Below, piece after piece: positions 18,201-24,361 of a stretch of 64,000 nt of DNA. How positions within the stretch are numbered: the stretch's first letter is position 1; each line of letters starts with the position of its first letter. Origin of the DNA: Planctomycetaceae bacterium (GTDB lineage Bacteria > Planctomycetota > Planctomycetia > Planctomycetales > Planctomycetaceae); the NCBI GenBank assembly GCA_021732995.1, contig JAKFWA010000099.1, positions 17,693-81,692 of the forward strand, read 5' to 3'. The notes under the pieces were generated by a model. The model saw only the letters and a program-made list of their open reading frames with translations. It was not told the origin of the DNA and made no database searches. Position numbers and translations under genes: made by a program.

Positions 18201-20894
18201 ACGTCAACTGAGTTCGCAGGCACGAAGACCAGCGTGCAGGCGATTGAGTTTGGCCGAGTGAATACTCGTCGATTTGATTTCAATTTGGGGACTTCGCCGA
18301 CGCAGGCTCCCGTAAATGGCTTCCCGGTCGTGATGGGCACGACGGAAGTCGGCGGGTACATCGGCGTGAACCCGCTTGACGTGAGTCTGAAGAACCTGGG
18401 CTATGCTTGGGCTAATGCCGCGAAATCGACGGACTTGGCGAGTTATAGCGGCGGGGCACAGACAAATCTGTTGCGAGATGTGCATCAAGGCGATGGCGGC
18501 AGTATGGGGGCAAACACGTTCTCGATGCATTTGGCCAATGGCACTTATCTTGTGAATGTTACCAGCGGCCACCCGACTGCGTCGATGAGTGCCTTGAACG
18601 TGACTGCGGAAGGTAATTCGGTATTAAGTAACCTGAGCACCGGCCCTGGTATTTTCCGCTCAGATTCGTTCACCGCGACTGTCACGGATGGGCAACTGGA
18701 TCTTGGATTCAGTGCTATCTCGGGCTGGTCGCTGGCTGGGTTGGAAGTTCGGCTCGCCAGCAGTGTACCGGCGAACGCGGTGACGATTGATACGTTTGAT
18801 CCGGCTGGAGCACCTCCTGCGGCAGTAGTTCCGCCCGCAGAGAATGTTACAGCGGACGGGACGTCGATCGACACGATCAACGGCACTGCTCCGGCAAATG
18901 CGATTATCACCGTCAGTACCACGCTGGGAGCGATCACGTCGGCGGATATCAGCTCGGCCTATGATGGCATTCAGATTCAGGCGTCCGCTGGTGGTACCTA
19001 TAGCTTCACGCTGCAGCGGCCTGCGGTTTTCGGACAGCCTACAATCTCGGTGAGCACCATCAACGGTACCGGCAGTACCAGTAGTAGTGCGGTTGTGAGC
19101 TATCAACTTGTGGCGGGGAACGGTTCGTTCTTTGACTTCAACGGCACCAATAGCCCGACTGAGACCGGATATATCGGCGTCAGTTCGCAGGCACTCTACT
19201 CGCCAGTGTCGGGTTATGGCTGGGTAACGAACAGCCCGGCAGAAATTGATGCCGGTGCGGTCGGCGGTACCAACTTCTCGAATCTGCTGCGTGATACCAA
19301 TACCTACGGCACGAGCCGTACATTCAGGGCGGATCTGGCTGCGGGGGCTTACGAAGTCACGGTGATCTACGGCGGTACTGCCGCAACATCTAACGACAGT
19401 GTGAGCATCGCGATTGGCACGGGGACTGGTCTTACAGGGCTGGGTTCCGATGCTTCACAGTTCAGTCATCGTCGTCTCACGGTGAATACCGCTGTGGATG
19501 GCGGGTTCAATGCCATCGCGTTGACGTTTGATAATTCCGATGCCTCACCGTGGTCGATTGCCGGATTGATCTTCCGACCAGTGGCTGCTGTGGCCACGAA
19601 TTTGGCGGTGACAGTCGTTGGTGGCACGCTGACGGCTGACGGCTCAACCGTGGATGCATACTCGGTGGGTAACCTCACTGCGGGGCGGACTTATACGATC
19701 AGTACAACTGCGGGCACGATTACCAGCGCGGATGGCGATGCGCGGTTCAGCGGTAATCAGTTCGTCGCGACCGGCGCTTCGCAGAACTTCTCGATTCGTC
19801 GTCCAGCGCTGGCGGGTACCGCCACGATTCAGGTCGAGGAAGTGACCGGCGCCCAGCGCGGATCGAACACTCAGGCGTTCGGTATTGCGACATCGCGACG
19901 TTTCGACTTCGGTACGGACATCAGTCCCGTTGCGACCGGTTACATCGGTGTGCCGGCGAGCACGTCAATCTTCGATGGGCTGGGATATGGTTGGAACGCG
20001 GAAGGCGGCTTGGGCGGCGAAGGTGGTAGTACGAATGGTTACGACCGCGGTACTGTGACGGGCGTCACGACGACGAGCCTCTTCCGAGACGGTGTGATCA
20101 TTCAACCAGCCACGACGTTCCAGGTGTCTGTGGCACCAGCCACGTTGTACGACTTGCGGGTCTACTTCGGTGATAAGTTCAACGCGACTCAAGTGATGAT
20201 TGCCGCGGAAGGCGCCACGACCGTTACGACGGCGACGTTGGCCGCGAACACGTTCGGCAACCAGTTCATTAACAATGCCAGCGATACGAACGCTGATGGT
20301 TACATCGACATCACGTTCACGGCTGGTACTGCGGCGGGCGTCGACGCGGCCTACATCAATGGCTTTGACATCGCTGTTGACGGCACGTTGCCAGCGGCAT
20401 CGGCTCTGCTGGCTGCTGAAGTTGGTTCGGGTACGGCTCAGATCACGGATGACGACCTTACACCGATCGTGGCGGCTGCGATTGCACGCTACGAATCTCT
20501 GGGTGTTTCCGGTGTCGCGTTGACGCATCTGCGGAATGTGACCTTCGCAGTTCAGGATCTGGAAGGAGCCACGCTGGGTCTCGCCGGAAGGGGCCGAATT
20601 CTTATCGATTCAGATGCTGCGGGCTTCGGCTGGTTTATCGACGCCACGCCGCTGGATGACTTCGAGTTCAACAACCCGTCTGGCGGAGTGGAACTGAAGG
20701 CAGCCGCTGGTCCGGCTCAGGGGCGCTTCGATCTACTGACGACGGTGATGCACGAGCTTGGCCATGAGTTGGGACTTGATGACGTGCGCGTGGGAGCGGA
20801 ACCGCATGATCTGATGACCGAACAGCTCTCGCTGGGTATTCGCCGCCTTGCCGATCTCGACGCAGTTTTCGCTGCGAACGGTTGGATCGAATAG
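1..20894 (+). CDS. Giant beta-strand-repeat surface protein with C-terminal metalloprotease motif (5' partial)
   Basis: The frame is open to the left edge (first full codon at base 3), so the start lies outside the window; the first in-frame alternative codon, TTG at 237, sits inside a repeat and is not a credible start. At least 6,963 residues remain. The body (to about nt 17400) is Thr/Ser/Ala/Gly/Asn/Asp-rich, alternating short beta strands as in beta-helical adhesins, with several tandem repeat families. Nt 4255-4520 matches the autotransporter-associated beta-strand repeat (GGTNTYSGATTISAGRLNV). Four malectin-like modules follow at about 17445-17930, 18269-18760, 19121-19590 and 19899-20380. 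The end carries HELGHELGLDD (20751-20783) and a Met-turn-like DLMTE, as in metzincins. I read no cysteine in the whole frame. Role inferred: secreted or cell-surface structural or adhesive protein. The secretion signal cannot be seen here. Confidence 0.9.
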   Translation, partial: KSLAGTISAAGTGVINLGSNANSITANTTIGGASTGTITLAAATLVDGATLTLGAGAATAISATSISGTGGGTASNLTLNTTGAVTVSGAVGTDIGTLTITQSGGTTFQNTVNASTVALTNTTGTIAFQDNLTAATLTAAGQAYNVSLTGSSNSFTNAVTFSNTGTLTIGNQNTDSTAFTAGVTATAPSSKSLAGTISAAGTGVINLGSNANSITANTTIGGASTGTITLAAATLVDGATLTLGAGAATAISATSISGTGGGTASNLTLNTTGAVTVSGTVGTDIDTLTITQSGGTTFQSTVDATTVSLTNTTGTIAFQGNLTATTLSTALQAYNVSLTGTSSSIVNAVTFSNTGGVTLGDGGDTTLFTGGVLSTASTTTINGTVRTGGNTAQFGAVTLAGNSTIDTTNGGGTPNGGDITLGAVTGGAVSLALIAGTGAGSDISGTSVATTGTLTVTQSDSAAFSGTVGVATLDLQDTNGVIAFQNNVTATSLTTAAQTYIASLTGASNTITNVVTFSNTGGVTLGDGGDVTLFNGGVTSTASTTTVNGSVRTSGDVAQLGAITLTGSSTIDTTNSGGTATGNDITLGAVTGAAFSLSLNAGTGAGSDISGTSVSNVGTLTVTQSDSTKFSGTVGMTTLDLQDTNGAIAFQSNLTVTNLTTAAQTYSVSLTGASNTITNAVAFSNSGGVTLGDGSDVTLFDAGVTSTASTTTINGTLRTSGDTAQFAAVTLAGNSTIDTTNGGGVAAGNNVTVSGAINGTFSLAVTAGTAGIVSFGGAIGSTTALTDLDVTAATINLNNATVKVDGAAATGTVTLVGSVVLGANVSIDTDGATDNNLTVTGSINADAAANNRTLTLVTGSKIIDFSAAPIGASQPIQTFSITSTDTSKLGAIRTRDGGISITAAGSPALSLSGNLSTDAGTNAGAITISGSFDLVANLTIDTDHATGTDGNFSVTGSVNADAVGNNRTLTVTAGTGTVTFGSNIGASTNLQTFTVASASSTSVRQIRTRTGGVSITSTAITLNDNISTDLDPSVAGSVSVIGNVTLGGAVTVDSDKTTDANISINGTVNGAQTLSLVAGDSDVSISGAIGGTVGLSSLSVTGNDISVNNIGAGAAGVTGTTTIIATTGGADTGSVTFNGSTYNANTQNYTAPAGSSFILAAGATTTFTSTADLVSFATGTLLLNDGSDLSVATAGGAISIVAIGGTSDEDVTLNAAASTIAVGAIGNANEINTVALTGSAGITLNGDITTSDASGNTVTMTGPVTLGTGITIDSDNTTNDGAVVFSGTTTTINGAQLLVIQSGTGATSFNGAVGGTTPLTSLNVSASTTNANANITTALNGDQTYSGALSLNAATLAVSGIGEINLGGNVTVAGTAVSTINGKLDLNGADRTFTVPDATGSTATDLSVAAVVLGPTGLIKAGAGTMDLGGTNTYSGATTISAGRLNVNGSTAIASAVSVNSTGTLGGTGTVNGTVAVASGGTVSPGLSPGILNTGDVTFNSGSTFAVEVNGSTAGSGHDQLSVTGTVSLGNATLSTSGTIASSPGQEVILISNDGTDAVTGTFNGLPEGATVPINSISFVISYVGGTGGNDVTLVESGAITYSPGGGVTTNGDDTMVLSEVVISGTPYLRIAVGGVIRDQRATSLVTTLVINGGNGDDSLNIDYNGTGGFFANAITFNGDGQATAAGDSLRITGTGTTNATYTPSATTNGNGTVDVDGSAVSFTGLEPADFTGMATFTLNLPGANDSVTVTNGKDTTTGTTDALVLSGTSGGVGFEAAHVFGNTNVVINTTASDGNDTISIASANNAHTNTNLTIITGAGTDTLSFAGNVTVTGNLRLSTSATVSEATDVITAAGLMLQGTGSYSLTTATNDITTLVASTTGAISFRDATALTVASLTVNGTTVNGITTSNADGQLQTGTTLLIDDDINLGNGDLGLNAGGATTQNAGDTVTASGLALTGTGPFTLTDAANNVATIAANTADTISYVDSSSVSVGSVTVIAATTTGITTSGDDVQLQTTTTLVIDDDISLGAGDLGLNSGNATTQNAGDTIAAAGLALTGIGPYTLADAANNVTTLAVNSASTVSYRDNDSLSVASVTVLAATTTGITTSNDDVQLQTGTTLLIDDDIALGSGDLGLNTGGATTQNAGDIVTASGLALTGTGPYTLTDSANNVTNIAANTGDVISYQDTDTLTVGSITVIGATTTGITTSSDNVTLQTGNTLAISQAVNVGTANLVLNTAAATTQTATITGGGLELLGTSPKTLNSANDIDNIAGTGNTTIAFTDADGFNVSTVNTAGLSASSTIALVATTGNVTVVNTAAGNDINAGGAITITLSANDGFFTINAGADVETSTGGVTVNADKMSLAGTITATTQTVTLQNSSGTDLINLGSATDAAANTLELSSAELNNVAATLLVVGSGSMGAITVSSDVSTGATTLHLRTGSTVTGTAGGITETNLAISASGTINFTDSTTDVDNLAIANTTGDITFTDADDLTIADVTGSATISGVDTNAGSVTLIATTSNITVNNTAAASTNDIEATTGITITASADEATFTINGGADVQTTAGGVTVNADNIDLAGTITATGQTVTLRHQVGTDAITLGVAGDGTAATLELADAELDRVTASILVIGQVTAGATTVASDVTTGATTLHLINNSTVTATAGGITENNLAISAAGVVNFTDSTTDVNNLAIVTTTGNIIFIDADDITVADVAGASTISGVDTNAGAVSLTATTSNVTVNDTSATNDIDATTGITILLQGNDATFTVNANADVETAAGGIIVTADEMNLAGSVTATTGTQTILLRPFNAGELINLGTNTGTANTLELDDNELDRVTVATTGFIQIGRNDASASGNITISATIDRAAVVTLHLFTGAAVLETNGPTSDITGPSGTSLAINSVSGIASGTTLETTVTNLAFNNTTSNAAAFLNSGALSVTSIDGVATSNNGGTTTTVTATSPITFVVNTTSVGTLTAQALESGATNTDNITVNAGVTVSSTTGNVVFEAGDRISIAASGIVTSTTASVMIDSGFNDTDNDGSMALDGTVNAATTITLDLNQEQGATQAGATGVMTATNLVLLSNASTAASFSLGTSTNNNVTNIAAQTSGAIDFREGDNINVETIAGVTGITTGNGVASGAAVLINALNGLIDVNSAISTAAGTGGGITTTGAVTIDASITAAGGNVTLNGQSVAASDLNINATLTSSASMSLSANRDIHVRALVQTNNAGSDIVFLADSDADAIGGLRLYVAGQVISVDQVTISGSNLSDTAVPVDGVDIDADTTNIQIQGGGPILIFTNAAAPAASDIISDGFIIATGTATVTITAMHSVTSQLFGDITTAGGAVLITADNAAGNNLGAIFQADGMVINAATGTITLLADGDITLGSNVTTNATTTAVTITTTNGAVIDGGDTDIEIIANSVGARVVINAVTGIGNGNPLETTINELDADNATSGDIAINETNAIILFDVQEATAGNIQIVTTNGTITVNASAVASTVVSTVAAGTIFLDANGSTSDIVLSDRIQSVAGTITLNADNDITADTDGDITSTSGTLTVTGDLNSGVASVITMADGAIWNAGSGIIDLDTDGNITLGSLQTTSALTTAVTIDTTTGGVIDGGDTDIEIIANNVTALATINAATGIGGAAGAGADNALETQINSLDGTVTGAGAIDIDETDAIILLNVDTANGFITVDAGGKITATDVESTTDDDANDITLTTTSGNIVVALVQVTTAGSAAAGDVFLNAAAAIEEAPFTGADATADVIGQDIRLVAVSGIGDAAKIEINGVNLAATTVTGDITLNDTASGLVITTITTVGASITVGAVGDDIDISTSSPLTVNSPVTNTGGGNIILAANGNVAADDLTLNANVTATGGNGNITLYAGDTISMGAAVIVSVVGSGTVYVSAGSNYQNGMGLIDGNSTGAISMTSGSTIQSADGDISLLAPNGIALSVVNADSNTSGLIGDIAVAADYAGPDSSGGSLYASDGVGAISDNLAAETPNMIGDKGTLTAGSGIGSADDIETTLVTLDARNTTSNNIDITETNTISVVRMTNTVANDANGATGTASITAAGTITVLSGGSGGLGISATDGNVTLDANGATSDVLVNQFVTATLSGTVTLTADRDVTISSAVSGNSGVVLTSGIAGTGSVTVSAGASVSAAGTGADITITSGTTAGNVSLGGAESANDRLTITSLDVVSQPGGVIVAPNLLLLGAADVSLNQAVNDFDTVAADLQPGSIVIDDTDSIAVGTVSGTVGIQTGNPGTGGGVTINAISGTITVSQPIDTNNGTGGGIFVSGSVNLNASLTAAGGNITLNGSASSTSDIIVNFPLISSASIVLSAPRDIIVNALVQTTGVGSDITLTADSQGVPDGLGGVRISAAGQVNSADQVTISGSDLFVTTAGGPDSVEVQSDGATVQVLAVGSIVIQDGPGAPIGAQTLVNGRIQATGAGSSILISAEGTVSFSLDGDAITNNGAVTVTADSRSGDNGGDLLQANGAEIQAGNGLITLTADDMIVIGLLQTTGEVRVTTNGLMLDADTTGTDIIATTAALRARTSIALDNNGFETQIGTLAAVTNSGDIFIANTGALIVGTVNGLVGVTITDVSNQNARVNNITLTASSPLTVNSPIANLDGGNITLTATNDGGSDDHLTISASLLVTGGDATIDSDGNIALTAGTDLIINNGSTVSTDASGTIIGTAVRSTSVSAASTLQTVNGTLTLSGNQAVVAITGNFSGVTVDASTITTSNGAISLLGKSGDTAGNDGVVVQGGSSVSVTGTTGTITVTGAAVATTSSDGVVITGAATKLGSSGGLITVTGSATVGDDGVEITQSDITATSSASITLMGTTTGAAADSDGVAINGGSLTVISAVNGAVQLTGVGSQDDGVDFSSAQVSTSGSGSITVVGSNGLDEGIDLASTQITTSSSGNITLTGTGGASGGGGSIGVSFVGATTQVAATGSGSIAITGTGGTANSAGINLPSTVTKPIDADGAGSITLTGDGTGTSAGIHIDTEIESGSGTVTVSSADDIRFAATGSIDSVSNTVTLTADTTAGNNGGLISMANGAQITGGSGAVVLGSDGTVTLGRIVTTSSISVNSTSGSVLDAANNADIDLEGSSLTVTASGTFGAADNDDIDTKVGSLSVTTGGAQFINESDSLTAVNLNANSGAASIDLEAGGSVTDSDAAVDVLANNLVADVAGAVTLDTTIATLDLSATAAGVIDIDETNAITLTDVDTANGSINIETTAGTIAATDVESITDSDANDIALVTTASGDILVTRVTAKATGDVLISAAGAITDNNAAATRDVVGDDAILSAGSNSVGSSGDVLEVSVTNLEGAAIGYFLNNDQALQIGGNAAIFARNLSGLTSTGTVRITNKGSVSTTDDVLTLTESISATGQLVVLTADGVRSNSDDASVSQTVDITSANLLLVSSFGIGTLADSVEINATSNLAFTNTAAGDVMVVDSTGGLAIDDVDGVTASTNSAAGGAIFVSSLQGPLAVAHNLAAQAAVLLRTTDAATLIEHLVVTSGTTVSSATNQITLQAADNLTIQDTAVLQAATTVTITSDFGNADSGTGSLVTFNGTLNAVATSTMTGNSDADQFVIFPKNPDNGADTDSVSALTINGGDNADQYTIHIGGLNGGVTDVTLQDTGAGGADSALVYNSSSADGSAGTPLQVHNNAANGATQTGGFVNNQVRSERLGYTQTLEQLEVRGDEATGGSATAPAANDAGDYFDVQPSQTTRIVIHGNDPQFDNLPGDTLNVSAFGNAYSVNGNEVQVTGGNPNVFLPIAFRNIESIPLAPIPAAIPANNYSFDFNILNDVTAVVSPTQAGYLSVLPNTIYGQTGNTYGWRTSDLNNPATFPVFNVVDRGVVASTFSDLIRDGHVSDVAQVFKANIANNGWYLVSVKATESLNLKISDADTGLVVVPDADLSGAGEVSFVMQITDGTLDLQIESGSGIANPWEINGIDLRPAAPFTSGTLEPNNVAADGATIDAYTGTGATPNALITVSGGLDVNGDATNDVALSITSTDADTVLAGVQVQANGAGQWSYSVRRPTAIGTAYVTSTEFAGTKTSVQAIEFGRVNTRRFDFNLGTSPTQAPVNGFPVVMGTTEVGGYIGVNPLDVSLKNLGYAWANAAKSTDLASYSGGAQTNLLRDVHQGDGGSMGANTFSMHLANGTYLVNVTSGHPTASMSALNVTAEGNSVLSNLSTGPGIFRSDSFTATVTDGQLDLGFSAISGWSLAGLEVRLASSVPANAVTIDTFDPAGAPPAAVVPPAENVTADGTSIDTINGTAPANAIITVSTTLGAITSADISSAYDGIQIQASAGGTYSFTLQRPAVFGQPTISVSTINGTGSTSSSAVVSYQLVAGNGSFFDFNGTNSPTETGYIGVSSQALYSPVSGYGWVTNSPAEIDAGAVGGTNFSNLLRDTNTYGTSRTFRADLAAGAYEVTVIYGGTAATSNDSVSIAIGTGTGLTGLGSDASQFSHRRLTVNTAVDGGFNAIALTFDNSDASPWSIAGLIFRPVAAVATNLAVTVVGGTLTADGSTVDAYSVGNLTAGRTYTISTTAGTITSADGDARFSGNQFVATGASQNFSIRRPALAGTATIQVEEVTGAQRGSNTQAFGIATSRRFDFGTDISPVATGYIGVPASTSIFDGLGYGWNAEGGLGGEGGSTNGYDRGTVTGVTTTSLFRDGVIIQPATTFQVSVAPATLYDLRVYFGDKFNATQVMIAAEGATTVTTATLAANTFGNQFINNASDTNADGYIDITFTAGTAAGVDAAYINGFDIAVDGTLPAASALLAAEVGSGTAQITDDDLTPIVAAAIARYESLGVSGVALTHLRNVTFAVQDLEGATLGLAGRGRILIDSDAAGFGWFIDATPLDDFEFNNPSGGVELKAAAGPAQGRFDLLTTVMHELGHELGLDDVRVGAEPHDLMTEQLSLGIRRLADLDAVFAANGWIE
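571..839 (+). repeat. Perfect direct repeat, copy B
   Basis: Identical to 1-269. After 839 the copies diverge quickly at both DNA and protein level (GAVGTDIGT versus GTVGTDIDT), so exact identity stops sharply. This points to a recent duplication or gene conversion within an older 190-residue repeat. Confidence 0.95.
1047..2240 (+). repeat. 498-bp tandem repeats (166 aa), about 2.4 copies
   Basis: The anchor FSNTGGVTLGDGGD and its variants recur at codons starting near 1047, 1545 and 2043, exactly 498 bp apart, and the intervening protein aligns through segments such as DISGTSV, TLTVTQSDS and LDLQDTNG. Copies differ at many positions, so this is an older expansion than the perfect 269-bp repeat. 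Confidence 0.9.
4255..4520 (+). repeat. Autotransporter-associated beta-strand repeat
   Basis: The translated segment GTMDLGGTNTYSGATTISAG followed by RLNVNGSTA and then TLGGTGTVNG and VSPGLSPG has the classic signature of the passenger-associated transport repeat of type V autotransporters. It appears once, amid unrelated repeats, and no outer-membrane beta-barrel translocator is present at the C terminus. Confidence 0.8.
5531..6830 (+). repeat. 300-bp tandem repeats (100 aa), five copies
   Basis: The segment TTQNAGD and its variants recurs with an exact 300-bp period: anchors at 5831, 6131, 6431 and 6731, with a more diverged copy at 5531. Each unit carries a GLALTGTGPYTL-like stretch, a middle ANNVT segment and an LVIDDDISLG-like acidic turn. 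The exact spacing with no indels over five units shows strong length constraint, as expected if each unit makes a whole number of beta-helix turns. Confidence 0.9.
6900..8560 (+). repeat. About 640-bp tandem repeats (212-214 aa), three copies
   Basis: The segment NAGADVET and its variants recurs at codons 7041, 7683 and 8319 (spacings 642 and 636 bp). Shared blocks include NFTDSTTDVDNLAI, TISGVDTNAG and the LELxxxELxxV segment. The family follows directly after the 300-bp family. Confidence 0.85.
9480..10000 (+). repeat. Long-range duplicated block, copy A
   Basis: The protein segment running from GGGITTTGAVTIDAS through VRALVQTN and VDQVTISGS to TATVTI is clearly homologous to the block at about 12880-13390 (GGGIFVSGSVNLNAS, VNALVQTT, ADQVTISGS). 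The two are about 3.4 kb apart and not adjacent, unlike the tandem families. Confidence 0.8.
12880..13390 (+). repeat. Long-range duplicated block, copy B
   Basis: Partner of the block at 9480-10000. Similarity is at protein level with the same order of sub-motifs. It suggests that a segment of several repeats was once copied as a unit inside the gene. Confidence 0.8.
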
Positions 20895-20904
20895 CTGAGG
20901 ATCA

Positions 20905-20929
20905 CGGCGGACGCATCTCACGTCTGCCG
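20905..20929 (+). terminator. Hairpin terminator candidate after the giant gene
   Basis: A 9-bp stem (CGGCGGACG / CGTCTGCCG, one G-T mismatch) with a 7-base loop starts 10 bases after the TAG stop. No T tract follows. The next gene converges from the other strand, so the hairpin could serve both. Confidence 0.5.
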
Positions 20930-20981
20930 CTGTGCGGGTCCGTTGTTTGCGAAGCTTGCCAGCTATGAGACGCTCCCAACA

Positions 20982-21866
20982 CTACGAAAACCACGGCGCG
21001 TGACTCAGATCGCCTCGTGGCAGATCGAACATAGGCTCGACGATGGCGAAATCTTTGCGGTCGTTGCGAGTCAACTTAGCTGCAGCGATGTCGGGATCAT
21101 GATCAAAGAGCGCGAGCCAACCGTGATCGGCGATCAGGCCCAGCAACTCGGCCTTGCTGCGGCGCGTCTGGGCCATGTGCACGTCGTAGCCGAGGCACCA
21201 TAAGACCGGCAGGTGACGCCAGGTTGGGCAGAGGTCACCGAGGTAGATGGCAACTTCGCCTTCAGACTCGATGATGATGGCTTGATGGCCATCAGTGTGG
21301 CCTCCCGTCACGAAGGATCGCAGGCCGGGCAGGATTTCGACGTTGCCGTCAATCAGCCGCAGCCGGCCGCTTTTGGCCAGTGGTTCGAGGTTCTCCGACT
21401 GATAGGCACCTCGATACTCAGGGAAATTCCCCGTGGCTGTTATCCATTCGCGACGCTGAACCACATACTCCGCGCGAGGAAAGACATCCTGGATCGAGCC
21501 GTCGGCCAGCAGGCGAGATGCACCACCTGCATGATCGAAATGCAGATGGGTGAAGATGACCGTATCGACATCTTCAGGGCGAACATGGAACTCGGCCAAG
21601 CTGGCGATGAGCGGCTCGTCCGCTTCGGCGGAAATCTGTCGTTGCTGCTTCTCGGGAAGCTTGGGCCCGTAGCCAGTGTCGATAACGACCAGGCGGCCTT
21701 GCGTGCTCACTAGCAAGCAACTGCAGCGCTGAGCAATTCGATGCTGTTCATCAGCGGGAAACTGCCGCTCCCACAGCACCCGCGGAACGACTCCGAACAT
21801 CGTTCCACCGTCGATCCAAAACCGGCCGCCGTTCAAGGTTTGAAGATCGAAGCGACCCAGTTGCAT
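20982..21866 (-). CDS. MBL-fold metallo-hydrolase
   Basis: This is a 294-residue metallo-beta-lactamase-fold hydrolase. The HxHxDH zinc motif is plain in FTHLHFDHAGG (about residue 106), followed by a second His in GGHTDGH, the bridging Asp in YLGDL, and a late FDHDP His. The order and spacing match the family that includes quorum-sensing lactonases, glyoxalase II and related esterases; the substrate cannot be told. There is no signal peptide, so a cytoplasmic place is expected. The gene lies downstream of the phosphorylase on the same strand with a 74-base gap, and may be co-transcribed. It converges on the giant gene. GGAG lies about 11 bases before the ATG. Confidence 0.88.
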   Translation of the reverse strand: MQLGRFDLQTLNGGRFWIDGGTMFGVVPRVLWERQFPADEQHRIAQRCSCLLVSTQGRLVVIDTGYGPKLPEKQQRQISAEADEPLIASLAEFHVRPEDVDTVIFTHLHFDHAGGASRLLADGSIQDVFPRAEYVVQRREWITATGNFPEYRGAYQSENLEPLAKSGRLRLIDGNVEILPGLRSFVTGGHTDGHQAIIIESEGEVAIYLGDLCPTWRHLPVLWCLGYDVHMAQTRRSKAELLGLIADHGWLALFDHDPDIAAAKLTRNDRKDFAIVEPMFDLPRGDLSHAPWFS

Positions 21867-21940
21867 AACGTCCGTGCTCCAGATCAGCCGAAGAAGTCGT
21901 CATCCTGCGGAACAGGATGACGACTTGCCGGAACGAATGA

Positions 21941-24079
<2,139 letters not shown>

Positions 24080-24238
24080 GTTGCACATCCTTGCCGAGTG
24101 TGTGAGTTGCAGGCGACCACGAGCTGACCCTCCAGCGATTGCTGGTGAGCCCGTCCTTACTCCATGTCGCCCATCCATATGCCTGTCGGAAACCGGTCGT
24201 TCCTCGTCAGCGAAGCGCGTCGCGCTCAGAACTGATCG

Positions 24239-24256
24239 TTTCCCTAAAGCGGGAAA
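24239..24256. repeat. Small inverted repeat upstream of the phosphorylase gene
   Basis: TTTCCC and GGGAAA form a perfect 6-bp stem with a 6-base loop, about 160 bases upstream of the phosphorylase start and 105 bases after the stop of the upstream gene. It could end transcription of the upstream pair. The rest of 24080-24361 shows nothing I can name. Confidence 0.35.
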
Positions 24257-24361
24257 GAGTATAGCCGTCCGAAGGCAATGGTCGAGACTGACTGTCTTTT
24301 AGGGGCCAGCGTCTTTCCGCCAAAACACAGGCTCTAAATTTCAGTTCAGTAGTTTAAGGTG

